Assembly (NCBI RefSeq): GCF_019613955.1
Contig: NZ_CP080443.1
Span: 2,775,001 to 2,839,000 of the forward strand
Direction: 5' to 3'
DNA length: 64,000 nucleotides
From: Chryseobacterium sp. LJ668
GTDB taxonomy: Bacteria; Bacteroidota; Bacteroidia; Flavobacteriales; Weeksellaceae
Shown here: positions 55,125 through 64,000 of the stretch, piece after piece
Layout: every line of letters begins with the position of its first letter
Position numbering within the stretch: position 1 is the stretch's first letter
Notes under the pieces: generated by a model
What the model was told of the DNA's origin: nothing
Seen by the model: the letters and a program-made list of their open reading frames with translations, nothing else
Databases searched by the model: none
Made by a program: the position numbers and the translations under genes

Positions 55125-56930
55125 ATGCAAAACATTAGAAATATTGCGATTATCGCACACGTTGACCACGGTAAGACTACTTTGGTTGATAAAATAATCC
55201 ACGCAACAAGCGTCTTTAGAGACAATCAGGAATCTGGAGATTTAATAATGGATAATAACGATCTGGAGAGAGAGCGTGGTATCACTATTTTATCAAAAAA
55301 TATTTCTGTAATGTACCACGGTACAAAAATAAATGTTATTGATACACCTGGTCACGCCGATTTCGGTGGTGAAGTAGAGCGTGTTTTAAAAATGGCAGAT
55401 GGTGTACTTTTATTGGTAGATGCTTTTGAAGGACCAATGCCACAGACAAGATTCGTATTGCAGAAAGCTTTGGAATTAGGTTTAAGACCGGTTGTGGTGA
55501 TCAATAAGGTAGATAAGCCAAACTGTCGTCCGGATGAAGTTCATGACAAAGTTTTTGACTTATTTTATAACCTGAATGCTACCGAAGAACAATTGGATTT
55601 CCCAACATTCTACGGTTCTTCAAAACAGGGTTGGTTCAATACTTCATTAGAACAAACTGACAATATTTTCCCTTTATTAGACGGGATTTTAGAACACGTT
55701 CCGGCTCCTGAAGCTAAAGAAGGTCCATTGAGAATGCAGATCGTATCTTTAGATTTCTCTTCTTTCTTGGGAAGAATTGCTATTGGTAAAGTGATTCAGG
55801 GTTCTGTAAGTGAATCACAATGGATCGGCCTTGCACAGGAAGATGGTAAAATCGTAAAAGGTAAAGTAAAAGAATTATACGTTTTCGAAGGTTTAGGTAA
55901 GAAAAAAGTTACTGAAGTGAAAGCCGGAGATATTTGTGCAATTGTTGGTTTTGATAAATTCCAGATTGGTGATTCATTCGTTGATTTAGAAAATCCGGAT
56001 CCATTGCCAAGAACTGCAATTGATGAGCCAACGCTGAATATGACGTTCTCAATCAACAACTCTCCTTTCTTTGGAAAAGACGGTAAATTTGTAACTTCAA
56101 ATCACCTGAAAGAAAGATTGATGCGTGAGTTGGAGAAAAACTTGGCATTAAGAGTTGAACCAACTGAAGATGCTAACACATTCTTGGTTTTCGGTAGAGG
56201 TATTCTTCACTTGTCAGTTTTGATCGAAACAATGAGAAGAGAAGGGTACGAAATGACGATCGGTCAGCCACAGGTTATCCTGAAAGAAATTGATGGGGTG
56301 AAATGTGAGCCTTACGAAAGTATGGTGGTAGATGTTCCTGAAGAATTTGCTTCAAAGGTAATCGACTTGGCGACACAGAGAAAAGGTGACCTTCACATTA
56401 TGGAAACTAAAGGTGAAATGCAACACCTGGAATTCGAAATTCCTTCAAGAGGTTTGATCGGATTGCGTTCTCAGATGTTGACGGCTACTGCTGGTGAAGC
56501 GATTATGGCACACCGTTTTGTAGATTATAAGCCTTTCAAAGGAGCAATTCCTGGAAGATCTGTTGGGGTTTTGATCAGCAAATCTCAAGGTCCTGCAACT
56601 GAATATTCTATTGCTAAATTACAGGATAGAGGTAAGTTTTTCGTTGATCCGGGCGAGGAGATCTACGCTGGAATGGTGATCGGTGAACAAAACAAGCCGA
56701 ATGATATGGTAGTAAACATTGTAGAAGCAAAACAGCTGAACAACATCCGTGCTGCAGGAAAAGATAAAGACGGTAACATCGCTCCGAAAATACTTTTCTC
56801 TCTTGAAGAATGTATGGAATACATCCAGGGTGACGAAGCAATCGAGGTAACTCCAAACTTCATCCGTATGAGAAAGAAAGTACTTTCTGAAGAAGAAAGA
56901 AAAAGAATTGAAAGAGGAGCGAAAGCTTAA
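55125..56930 (+). CDS. typA: Translational GTPase TypA/BipA
   Basis: 601 residues, the usual length. GTPase motifs are complete: [10 protein letters not shown] (G1), RGITI (G2), DTPGHADF (G3), NKVDKP (G4). EF-G-like domains III and V and the unique C-terminal domain follow ([30 protein letters not shown]). It acts on ribosomes, with roles in 50S assembly and growth under cold or stress. Single gene with its own promoter and terminator. Confidence 0.97.
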   Translation: MQNIRNIAIIAHVDHGKTTLVDKIIHATSVFRDNQESGDLIMDNNDLERERGITILSKNISVMYHGTKINVIDTPGHADFGGEVERVLKMADGVLLLVDAFEGPMPQTRFVLQKALELGLRPVVVINKVDKPNCRPDEVHDKVFDLFYNLNATEEQLDFPTFYGSSKQGWFNTSLEQTDNIFPLLDGILEHVPAPEAKEGPLRMQIVSLDFSSFLGRIAIGKVIQGSVSESQWIGLAQEDGKIVKGKVKELYVFEGLGKKKVTEVKAGDICAIVGFDKFQIGDSFVDLENPDPLPRTAIDEPTLNMTFSINNSPFFGKDGKFVTSNHLKERLMRELEKNLALRVEPTEDANTFLVFGRGILHLSVLIETMRREGYEMTIGQPQVILKEIDGVKCEPYESMVVDVPEEFASKVIDLATQRKGDLHIMETKGEMQHLEFEIPSRGLIGLRSQMLTATAGEAIMAHRFVDYKPFKGAIPGRSVGVLISKSQGPATEYSIAKLQDRGKFFVDPGEEIYAGMVIGEQNKPNDMVVNIVEAKQLNNIRAAGKDKDGNIAPKILFSLEECMEYIQGDEAIEVTPNFIRMRKKVLSEEERKRIERGAKA

Positions 56931-56952
56931 TCTGAAAATCTAAAATATATTG

Positions 56953-56978
56953 AAGCCCCGAATTTTCGGGGCTTTTGT
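56953..56978 (+). terminator. Terminator of typA
   Basis: AAGCCCCGAA (56953-56962) pairs with TTCGGGGCTT (56965-56974), followed by TTG. Confidence 0.85.
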
Positions 56979-57039
56979 ATTTGTGCAAGACAAAAGTTTT
57001 TTTTCAAGTTTCCAGGTCTTGTTCAGGAGTTTGGTATTG

Positions 57040-57085
57040 TTCTTTTGTTTGACTTCGTTGAATCTTTTATTTCAGGACAAAAGAA
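57040..57085. repeat. 46-bp dispersed repeat, copy 2
   Basis: Same length and ends (TTCTTTTG ... CAAAAGAA) as 21073-21118, with seven differences. It lies 54 bases before the M23 lipoprotein gene. Confidence 0.75.
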
Positions 57086-57139
57086 TATATATTGTATTTA
57101 CTATCCGTCCTACGGCTAAATTTTTGTATTTAACCGCTT

Positions 57140-58255
57140 ATGGTCAGATACAAATCATTTTTAGCCCTCATCCTTTCAGTTTTATTCCTCATTTCCTGTG
57201 ACGGATTGAAGATTCCCAAAAACGTGTTTGAAACTTCCGAACGTGCAAAATATGAACGTAGCTTTTTGGGAGCAGATAGTCTGATGACGCAATGGAAGAG
57301 AGATTTTTCTGCAGCCGCCGCCAATCAACTGAAAATTAAAGACGGAACATCTTTAATCATTAATGCAGACAGTTTGGATACTCCTGCATTTGGATATTCA
57401 ATAGAACTTCAAAAAGGAGATTTGCTTGTCATCGAAACCGAAACGATTAATGCGGATAAGAAAATATTCATTGATCTGCTTAATCAAAATTCCGGTTCTG
57501 AAATCATGAAAAGCGGTGTTATAAAAAATAATTTATTTTCAAAACAGATCACAGAAAACGGTTGGTATAAATTGGTGATGCAGCCTGAAATTGCTTACAG
57601 CGGAACATTTAAAATAAAAATCTACACCCAGCCATCTCTTACCTTTCCTGTTGCAGGCAAAGGAAATAAAAACGTTCAGAGTTTTTGGGGCGCAAGCCGT
57701 GATGGTGGTGGCAGAAGTCATGAAGGAGTTGATATTTTTGCACCTCGAAAAACTCCTGTTGTAGCCGTTGCTGATGGAACAATAGTACGAACCGGGAATC
57801 AGGGATTGGGTGGGAAACAGGTTTGGTTGCGTGACGATGCAGTGGGGAACTCGCTTTATTACGCTCATCTCGACAGTATTATCACCCAAAACGGAAAAAG
57901 CGTAAAAGCCGGAGACACATTGGGATGGGTAGGGAACACAGGCAATGCAGCAGGAGGAGCCACTCATCTTCATTTTGGAATCTACTCAACTGGTGGTGCC
58001 GTAGACCCCTATCCATTCATAAAACAACGTGCTGTTCCTCAAATGATTTCAGAATTAAATAAAAAAAAGTTTGATGATAAAAATCTAAAGGCCGGAAAGA
58101 ATGTGAGAAGTGGTCCGGGAACTCAATACGCAATATTGGCAACGAATGACCTCAAAAGATCTGTTCAGATTCTTGCAACCGATGGACAATGGTATCATAT
58201 CAAAACTTCAGACGGTCTTGAGGGATTTGTGGCAAAAGATCAGATCGAGCATTAA
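57140..58255 (+). CDS. M23 metallopeptidase lipoprotein with SH3 domain
   Basis: 371 residues. A lipoprotein signal (MVRYKSFLALILSVLFLISC, lipobox LISC) is followed by an unassigned domain (about 40-170). The M23/LytM domain has HEGVDIFAP (His194, Asp198) and HLHFGIY (about 276-282). The C-terminal SH3-like domain (NVRSGPGTQYAIL, about 315-371) binds peptidoglycan. It should cut peptide cross-links in the periplasm from a lipid anchor. All zinc ligands are visible, so it is likely active. Confidence 0.9.
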   Translation: MVRYKSFLALILSVLFLISCDGLKIPKNVFETSERAKYERSFLGADSLMTQWKRDFSAAAANQLKIKDGTSLIINADSLDTPAFGYSIELQKGDLLVIETETINADKKIFIDLLNQNSGSEIMKSGVIKNNLFSKQITENGWYKLVMQPEIAYSGTFKIKIYTQPSLTFPVAGKGNKNVQSFWGASRDGGGRSHEGVDIFAPRKTPVVAVADGTIVRTGNQGLGGKQVWLRDDAVGNSLYYAHLDSIITQNGKSVKAGDTLGWVGNTGNAAGGATHLHFGIYSTGGAVDPYPFIKQRAVPQMISELNKKKFDDKNLKAGKNVRSGPGTQYAILATNDLKRSVQILATDGQWYHIKTSDGLEGFVAKDQIEH

Positions 58256-58312
58256 TCCTGTCCCTAAGTCTTAAAGCCAAACCCACTCAAATGCTTTCTG
58301 AAAAATGTTTTT

Positions 58313-58362
58313 AAATAAAATTAACAGCATAATTATTCAATTTTGTACTGTTAATTTTATTT
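58313..58362. repeat. 15-bp perfect inverted repeat
   Basis: AAATAAAATTAACAG (58313-58327) and its complement (58348-58362) flank a 20-base loop. It lies between two envelope genes and could be a terminator of the first or an operator of the next. Confidence 0.6.
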
Positions 58363-58441
58363 CAACTTTCTAAATTTGTATTTCTTCAAATAAGAATGAG
58401 ATTGGTCTTATTCAAAACTGTTAACATCCTTTTTGCACTCT

Positions 58442-60043
58442 ATGAAAATCAACAAAATAAAAATACTATTCATTTTAGGTTTTTTTGCCTCAATCAGCAG
58501 TTCGTGTTCTGTCCAGAAAAATACTTCAACGATACAAAATACATCTAAAGAGAACAGATATAAATCTAAACCTAAAGATTCTGCTGTTGCTGTTAAGCCA
58601 CAGACGACCACAATCATTGAAACAGATTTTAAAGTAAATCTTCCTGCCATCAAGCGTGAGTTTCGGGGTGCATGGATTGCCAGTGTTGCCAATATCAACT
58701 GGCCTTCGAAAAATAATTTGTCTGTTGAGCAGCAAAAAGCCGAAGCCATCATTATGTTGAATATGCTTCAGGAAAATAATTTTAATGCCGTCATATTTCA
58801 GGCGCGTCCGTCCGCAGATGCTTTATATACAAGTGAACTGGAGCCGTGGTCATACTTTCTGACAGGAAAAACAGGTGAGCCGCCTTACCCGAACTATGAC
58901 CCCTTACAATTCTGGATCGAAGAATCTCACAAAAGAGGAATAGAGCTTCATGTGTGGCTAAATCCATACAGAGCGCATCATTCTAATGGAGGTGTCGTTT
59001 CCAACCAATCGATGGTCTATAAGCTCTCAGATATTACCATAAAATTAAAAAACGGGATGTATTGGTTTGATCCTGCCAACCCCAAAACTCAGGGGCATGT
59101 ATCCAATGTGGTGAAAGATCTGGTCAAGAGATATGATCTCGATGCGATCCATTTTGACGATTATTTTTATCCGTATGCAACGTACAACAGCGGAAGAGAT
59201 TTTCCGGATCATACAAGCTGGAATGCCTATCAGAATTCAGGCGGAACCCTTTCAAGAGCTGACTGGAGGCGAGATAGTGTCAACAAATTTGTAGAAAGAA
59301 TTTATAAAGAAATTCACGCAGAGAAAAATTATGTACGTTTCGGAATCAGTCCGTTTGGAATCTGGAAACCAGGTTACCCGGAGGGAATCGTTGGGTCATC
59401 GCAATATGATGAATTGTATGCCGATGCAAAATTGTGGTTAAACAAAGGTTGGGTAGATTATTTTTCGCCCCAATTATACTGGCCGATCGAATCTAAAGGT
59501 CAGCCGTTCGGTTCATTACTCAACTGGTGGAAATCTGAGAATACCATGAACCGCCATCTGTGGCCGGGATTAAATACGGTAGAGATTAAAGTTTCAGACC
59601 GCCCGACGGAAATTAAGAATCAGATTGAATTGTCTAGACAGATTTTAAACAACGATGCCGGTGAGATTCATTGGAGTATTGCAGGTCTTACAAAAAATTC
59701 AAATATGCTTCCAACGTTGAAAAACGGACCTTACAGAGAGAAAGCATTAATCCCGAAAAGTCCGTGGATAAAATCTATTCCCTTAGAAAAACCGACCTTA
59801 TTTATAAATGATAACGGAAGCTTTATCAAAACAAGCTGGAGTTCAAAAAATATAGGAAACGTTTTCCAGTGGGTTCTTTTTACTCAATACAACGGGATCT
59901 GGGAAACTGAAATCCTGACTTTGGAAAAACTTTCAAAAGAAATTCTTAAAAACAAAGACGGTAAAATTCTAAATACTATTGCAATAAAGGCAATCGACCG
60001 TCTTGGGAATGAAAGTGACTACATGGCAAAGCAAATAAAATAA
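58442..60043 (+). CDS. DUF187/GHL10 glycosylhydrolase-like lipoprotein (DigH type)
   Basis: About 533 residues. The ATG at 58442 (MKINKIKILFILGFFASIS) begins a lipoprotein signal with SSSC; an earlier TTG adds only three residues. The DUF187 TIM-barrel follows: REFRGAWIASVANINWPS, FQARPSADALY, HVWLNPYRAH, DAIHFDDYFYP and the C-terminal fibronectin-like tail. E. coli DigH of this family cleaves peptidoglycan glycan strands lacking stem peptides (established for that protein). A role in cell-wall turnover near the M23 gene is likely here. Confidence 0.85.
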   Translation: MKINKIKILFILGFFASISSSCSVQKNTSTIQNTSKENRYKSKPKDSAVAVKPQTTTIIETDFKVNLPAIKREFRGAWIASVANINWPSKNNLSVEQQKAEAIIMLNMLQENNFNAVIFQARPSADALYTSELEPWSYFLTGKTGEPPYPNYDPLQFWIEESHKRGIELHVWLNPYRAHHSNGGVVSNQSMVYKLSDITIKLKNGMYWFDPANPKTQGHVSNVVKDLVKRYDLDAIHFDDYFYPYATYNSGRDFPDHTSWNAYQNSGGTLSRADWRRDSVNKFVERIYKEIHAEKNYVRFGISPFGIWKPGYPEGIVGSSQYDELYADAKLWLNKGWVDYFSPQLYWPIESKGQPFGSLLNWWKSENTMNRHLWPGLNTVEIKVSDRPTEIKNQIELSRQILNNDAGEIHWSIAGLTKNSNMLPTLKNGPYREKALIPKSPWIKSIPLEKPTLFINDNGSFIKTSWSSKNIGNVFQWVLFTQYNGIWETEILTLEKLSKEILKNKDGKILNTIAIKAIDRLGNESDYMAKQIK

Positions 60044-60100
60044 GTTGAGGAGTTATACTGTCATTCATAGTAACAAAAATCTTCCAATATCATCATATTT

Positions 60101-60136
60101 AAAGTCAGTTAGAAAAATCGAACTGGCTTTTATTTT
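60101..60136 (+). terminator. Terminator after the DUF187 gene
   Basis: AAAGTCAGTT (60101-60110) pairs with AACTGGCTTT (60121-60130, one G-U), followed by TATTTT. Confidence 0.75.
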
Positions 60137-60274
60137 AGATTCACTATAAATTAAATATATAAATTATTGACACACAATTTACTACAGTCCTGTCACGGCC
60201 AATTTATATCTAAAATATTGTCTCGGAATCATTTTTGTATCCTATTAAGCTTATACACTTAAAAATATATAATT

Positions 60275-60826
60275 ATGAATACAAACAGACTTTCACCAAG
60301 ACTGGAACAGGCTTTGAGCGACCAGATGAATACTGAAGATTTGCAGTCCAGAGTTTATTTTTCTTATGGAATTTGGGCTGCAGATAAAGGGTATGGTGGA
60401 ATTTCAAATTTTCTCTTTCGCCATGCACAGGAAGAAAGAGACCACGCTGTAAAATTTATGCAGTATGTGCTCAACAGAGGCGGCAAACCAACTGTTACAG
60501 CACTGCCTTCACCGGGTCAGGAACCGACAAGTCTTTCCCATTGTTTTGATCTTGTTTTTCAACATGAAGTAGACAATACAACAGCAATTTATAACTTAGT
60601 CAATATTGCTTTCGAAGAAAAAGACTGGGCTTCATGGAATTTTCTGCAATGGTTTGTTAAAGAGCAAATTGAAGAAGAAACTTTTGCAATGAATTTAATA
60701 GATAAATTGAAAATTGCAGGTGGAGACAGAGCCAGTGACGAATCTCTGTTTACACTTGATAAAACTTTGGAAACACTACCGGACGATGCTGAGCAGGCGC
60801 AAGATGCAACCGGTGCAAACCCATAA
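60275..60826 (+). CDS. ftnA: Non-heme ferritin
   Basis: 183 residues. The di-iron ferroxidase ligands are all there at E21, E54, H57, E98 and Q131, each four positions later than in E. coli FtnA. This is a ferritin rather than a bacterioferritin: no heme Met is obvious. The tail after 155 (FTLDKTLETLPDDAEQA) is longer and acidic. It stores iron in the cytoplasm. Single gene between two terminators. Confidence 0.92.
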   Translation: MNTNRLSPRLEQALSDQMNTEDLQSRVYFSYGIWAADKGYGGISNFLFRHAQEERDHAVKFMQYVLNRGGKPTVTALPSPGQEPTSLSHCFDLVFQHEVDNTTAIYNLVNIAFEEKDWASWNFLQWFVKEQIEEETFAMNLIDKLKIAGGDRASDESLFTLDKTLETLPDDAEQAQDATGANP

Positions 60827-60854
60827 AAACACTTCGTTAAATTATTATTTCTGA

Positions 60855-60888
60855 AAATCTGTCAATTCTTTTGGCAGATTTTTTTTAT
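60855..60888 (+). terminator. Terminator after the ferritin gene
   Basis: AAATCTGTCAA (60855-60865) pairs with TTGGCAGATTT (60871-60881), followed by a T-run. Confidence 0.85.
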
Positions 60889-61027
60889 TATGAATCTCTC
60901 TTTAAAATCACTATCTTTGCTGACCTTTATTTTTAACATGCAAAAAGCAAAAAGCTGATTGCAAAAACCAGGTAAAGTATGGAGCCGAAAGGTTGCATAA
61001 CACAATAAATTAAAACAAAATTTCGTT

Positions 61028-62119
61028 ATGAAATGTGGAATCGTAGGCTTACCCAATGTAGGTAAATCAACTCTTTTTAACTGCTTGAGCAATGCTAAAG
61101 CGCAATCAGCCAATTATCCTTTCTGTACAATTGAGCCTAATTTAGGAACAGTTTCTGTACCTGATCAGAGACTATTTGAGCTTGAAAAACTGGTAAATCC
61201 TGAAAAAGTTTTACCTGCTGTTGTAGAGATCGTTGATATTGCCGGTTTAGTGAAAGGAGCGAGCAAAGGGGAAGGTTTAGGAAACCAGTTTTTGGCCAAC
61301 ATCAGAGAGTGCGAAGCGATTATTCATGTTTTAAGATGTTTCGAAAACGGAAATATCATCCACGTTGAAGGTTCTGTAGACCCGATGAGAGATAAAGAAA
61401 TTATTGACATCGAACTTCAGTTGAAAGATTTGGAAACTATAGGAAAAGCAGTTGAAAAAGCTAAAAAATTCATCAAGTCAGGAAAGAAAGAAGATATTTT
61501 GACGTATGAAACGCTTCATAACCTTGAAAAATTTCTCGAAGACGGTAAAAATGCAAGAGAATTCCCGATGGATGATTTTGCAGCTTCAATCATAGGAGAT
61601 GTTCAGCTATTGACCAATAAACCAGTTCTTTACGTTTGTAATGTAGACGAAAATTCTATCAAAAATGGAAACGAATGGATTGCCAAGATTGAAGAAATGG
61701 CACAGAAAGAAAAGGCTGAAGTCGTGGTTTTAGCTGCTCAGATCGAAGCAGATATCAATGAATTAGACACCTTTGAAGAAAGAGAAATTTTCTTGGAAGA
61801 ATTAGGCTTAACTGAACCAGGTGTAAACCGTTTGATCAGAAAAGCGTATGATTTATTAAAGCTACAGACTTATTTTACTGCCGGAGTAAAAGAAGTGAGA
61901 GCGTGGACAATCGGACAAGGCTGGACGGCTCCTCAAGCTGCAGGTGTTATTCACACCGATTTTGAAAAAGGATTCATCCGAGCAGAAGTGATCAAGTATA
62001 ACGATTACGTGAGCTACGGTACAGAAGCTAAGGTAAAAGAAGCCGGAAAGCTCTCTGTTGAAGGAAAAGAATACATCGTACAAGACGGTGATATTATGCA
62101 CTTCAGATTTAATGTTTAA
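61028..62119 (+). CDS. ychF: Redox-regulated ATPase YchF (OLA1)
   Basis: 363 residues, the standard length. GLPNVGKSTLFN (7-18) is the nucleotide loop and DIAGLVKGASKGEGLGNQF the switch region. A coiled-coil insert is followed by the TGS domain ending in DGDIMHFRFNV. YchF is an Obg-related protein that prefers ATP and associates with ribosomes and stress signalling. It is monocistronic with a strong terminator. Confidence 0.97.
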   Translation: MKCGIVGLPNVGKSTLFNCLSNAKAQSANYPFCTIEPNLGTVSVPDQRLFELEKLVNPEKVLPAVVEIVDIAGLVKGASKGEGLGNQFLANIRECEAIIHVLRCFENGNIIHVEGSVDPMRDKEIIDIELQLKDLETIGKAVEKAKKFIKSGKKEDILTYETLHNLEKFLEDGKNAREFPMDDFAASIIGDVQLLTNKPVLYVCNVDENSIKNGNEWIAKIEEMAQKEKAEVVVLAAQIEADINELDTFEEREIFLEELGLTEPGVNRLIRKAYDLLKLQTYFTAGVKEVRAWTIGQGWTAPQAAGVIHTDFEKGFIRAEVIKYNDYVSYGTEAKVKEAGKLSVEGKEYIVQDGDIMHFRFNV

Positions 62120-62153
62120 AAATATTAAAAGTTAGTTATAGTATTTTAAAGAG

Positions 62154-62180
62154 CGCTCCCATGAATTTGGGAGCGTTTTT
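62154..62180 (+). terminator. Terminator of ychF
   Basis: CGCTCCCA (62154-62161) pairs with TGGGAGCG (62168-62175), followed by five T. Confidence 0.9.
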
Positions 62181-62201
62181 GTTATCTTCATAAAAAGTTT
62201 T

Positions 62202-63278
62202 ATGAAATATTTTATGCTTTTACTGTTTATCTTATTTTTTGTATCGTGCTCGAAAAATCCCGAAGAAAATTGTTTTATTGAAAAGGAAGATAAGACTATT
62301 TATGAGGAAGAAAAACCATTTACTGCTCAGCAAATTCTTGAAAATAAGCCAGATTATCTTGAAGTGGTAAGTTTAAAAAATTACAGATCGTTCAGGCAAG
62401 ACAGTATTGAACGTAATTATTTTCAAGATGAAGAATTAGAAGAAATAAAATGGGAAAAGAAAAAAGAAGAATACAAAGATTTTAAGGAGAAATTTGATGA
62501 TCAGTTTTCATGCTCTAATAAACAAGTTTTGGGAAGTGCTCAATACTGTTTGGGGGAAAATAATCTGGGATACTGGCTGTTGAAAATTGAAAATAATAAA
62601 ACAAATGCTTATTTTTTAGGATTGAGTTTCAGCCATTATTATTTTAATGAAATTCAGAAAAAGCCAATGATCAATAAGGGTTTTTTAGAACTTGAAGGAA
62701 GTCTCGTTAAAATTGTTAAAGTTGCTGGCTTACCTGGATATGATGATTATTCTGCGATTGCAGACGGAAAATTATTTAAAATTAAATTAGAAGATTTAAT
62801 GAAAGATTCCGACGATGATGGCTATAATGATATTTTTGAAAACGGTTTTGGTTTAAATCCGGATAGAAAAGATTCGGATGGTGACGGAATTGATGATTTT
62901 AAAGACCTCAATCCGATGTTTAAATCTGAGAAAAATAAATTTACCCAACTTTACGAAGATCTTCTTCCTGATTATGGAAATGAAAATCTTCGTGATCATA
63001 ATTATTTTTTTGAAGTTTTTATCAGTGATTGCGATTACTTTCATCAGATAAATCCTAAATATCATGTTTTATTTATTCCAGAAGATTTGAAATCACAAAC
63101 AGATTATGTGAAAATTACTGATGTGTCAAGACATGGAATTGATAAAATCAAGAAAAATAAAAATAATCCGGATATTTTTTATATAAACAGTTGGGGAAGC
63201 GGCAGTTCGAGCGATTTTTCTGCTGAATATAAGAACGGAAAATGGGTTTTAACTATGGTAGGACAAACAGTGTCATAA
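62202..63278 (+). CDS. Lipoprotein with calcium-binding thrombospondin-3-like loops
   Basis: 358 residues with a lipoprotein signal (MKYFMLLLFILFFVSC, lipobox FVSC). An acidic and Lys-rich middle is followed by two adjacent calcium loops near 205-240 (DSDDDGYNDIFENG and DSDGDGIDDFKDLNP), as in thrombospondin type 3 repeats. The C-terminal third ends in YKNGKWVLTMVG. The fold and function of the rest are unknown. Probably in the outer membrane or on the surface. It is monocistronic. Confidence 0.75.
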   Translation: MKYFMLLLFILFFVSCSKNPEENCFIEKEDKTIYEEEKPFTAQQILENKPDYLEVVSLKNYRSFRQDSIERNYFQDEELEEIKWEKKKEEYKDFKEKFDDQFSCSNKQVLGSAQYCLGENNLGYWLLKIENNKTNAYFLGLSFSHYYFNEIQKKPMINKGFLELEGSLVKIVKVAGLPGYDDYSAIADGKLFKIKLEDLMKDSDDDGYNDIFENGFGLNPDRKDSDGDGIDDFKDLNPMFKSEKNKFTQLYEDLLPDYGNENLRDHNYFFEVFISDCDYFHQINPKYHVLFIPEDLKSQTDYVKITDVSRHGIDKIKKNKNNPDIFYINSWGSGSSSDFSAEYKNGKWVLTMVGQTVS

Positions 63279-63313
63279 AATTTTTTATATTTGATTCATA
63301 CAAATTCCGCATC

Positions 63314-64000
63314 ATGGAAAAAATTGCTCACGCTTCTTTAGAAGACTTTTATGGAGAAATGGCAAAAATGCTCGGGAAAGATCTGGAAAGTATTTTTCCT
63401 AAAGGACTTCACAAAGATATCGGTCATTTTAATGTTTTTGATATTGCTCAAACCCTTGCGAATGTCAAGAAGACTTCTGAAATGCCTTACAACAGAAGAA
63501 AATATTATAAAATCAGTTTGATTCGGGGTAAAAACAGAGCGGAATATGCAGATAAAGTAATTTCGATAAAAAAGAACGCTTTGCTTTTTGCAACGCCCAA
63601 AGTTCCTTACCATTATGTTCCTGAAGATGAAGATCAGAAGGGAAGTTTCTGTGTTTTCACCGGTGATTTTTTTACTAAAAATTCTTCTCAGAATATATTG
63701 GAAGATCTGCCTTTATTTCAGCCGGGCGCAATTCCTGTTTTTGAAATTGATGATAAAATGGCGGATGAAATTGAATTATTGTTTTCAAAAATCAAAAAAG
63801 AAATTGATTCTGATTATGTCTTTAAATATGATCTGATCAGAAATTATGTTTTTGAACTGATTCATTACGGACAAAAGTTACAGCCCGCCGTCAAATCTTC
63901 AACTTCTCACAACGCTTCGCTGCGTGTCGTTTCTTTATTTATTGAACTGCTCGAAAGGCAGTTTCCTATCGAATCTCCCGATCAACGTATTCAGCTGAAA
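63314..64000 (+). CDS. AraC-type regulator, N-terminal part (cut by window end)
   Basis: An open frame of 229 codons starts at ATG 63314 (MEKIAHASLEDFYGEMAKML) and runs off the window. The segment KISLIRGKNRAEYADKVISI, NALLFATPKVPYHYVPED and FTGDFF matches the cupin-like sensing half of flavobacterial AraC regulators. The DNA-binding half should lie beyond 64000 (ERQFPIESPDQRIQLK is the usual approach to it). The target is unknown. Confidence 0.7.
   Translation, partial: MEKIAHASLEDFYGEMAKMLGKDLESIFPKGLHKDIGHFNVFDIAQTLANVKKTSEMPYNRRKYYKISLIRGKNRAEYADKVISIKKNALLFATPKVPYHYVPEDEDQKGSFCVFTGDFFTKNSSQNILEDLPLFQPGAIPVFEIDDKMADEIELLFSKIKKEIDSDYVFKYDLIRNYVFELIHYGQKLQPAVKSSTSHNASLRVVSLFIELLERQFPIESPDQRIQLK

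Overview
The window looks like a chromosomal segment of a flavobacterium close to Chryseobacterium (Bacteroidota). The evidence is low G+C, TAnnTTTG-like promoter elements with no Shine-Dalgarno bias, a type IX secretion sorting domain, DUF6266, DUF6443 and DUF4450 families, and lipoboxes and signal peptides typical of the group. This is inference from families seen, since no 16S or marker comparison could be run.

Region 1 (1-20611) is a pectin and L-rhamnose utilisation block. On the + strand lie the aldolase/dehydrogenase fusion, rhamnose isomerase, a rhamnulokinase-like kinase and an FMN L-lactate dehydrogenase. Together they carry L-rhamnose to DHAP and pyruvate. On the - strand lie a GntR/periplasmic-binding-protein regulator, a PL1 pectate lyase, an unclassified (alpha/alpha)6-barrel glycosidase, a 1187-residue DUF4450 glycosidase and a GH28 polygalacturonase. 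An outer-membrane TonB-type barrel protein is divergent from GH28. A 10-bp motif is shared by the rhamnose, PL1 and GH28 promoters.

Region 2 (20612-27102) holds housekeeping and small genes: a histone H1-like protein, Tex, a large macroglobulin/plug-like surface protein, a small HTH protein and a DUF6266 protein. Region 3 (27103-33441) is a type III restriction-modification operon in the order res, mod, HrgA-like accessory gene, with a mosaic target-recognition segment in mod.

Region 4 (33716-54166) is the most interesting part. An operon encodes a T9SS-sorted secreted repeat protein, a secreted YD-repeat protein and a full-length DUF6443/RHS polymorphic toxin (C0) with its immunity gene. 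Downstream, in the same orientation, are eight orphan RHS 'tips' (C1-C8). Each carries a short copy of the RHS core ([11 protein letters not shown]...GRWGVVD), a different C-terminal toxin domain and a different candidate immunity gene. Five tips carry HExxH zincin motifs, one carries an R-S-E ADP-ribosyltransferase signature and one an HExxE motif. The predicted metallopeptidase tips are paired with exported or lipoprotein immunity proteins. The ART tip and the C0 tip are paired with cytoplasmic ones. Several toxins are frameshifted while nearly all immunity genes are intact. Terminator-bearing repeats, a fragment of an XRE regulator and a decayed IS transposase punctuate and end the array. 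This is best read as a toxin-tip reservoir for recombinational switching, or as an immunity archive.

Region 5 (54273-64000) is core-type sequence: a PfpI/DJ-1 protein, TypA/BipA, an M23-SH3 lipoprotein, a DUF187/GHL10 lipoprotein, ferritin, YchF, a lipoprotein with calcium-loop repeats, and an AraC-type regulator cut by the window end.
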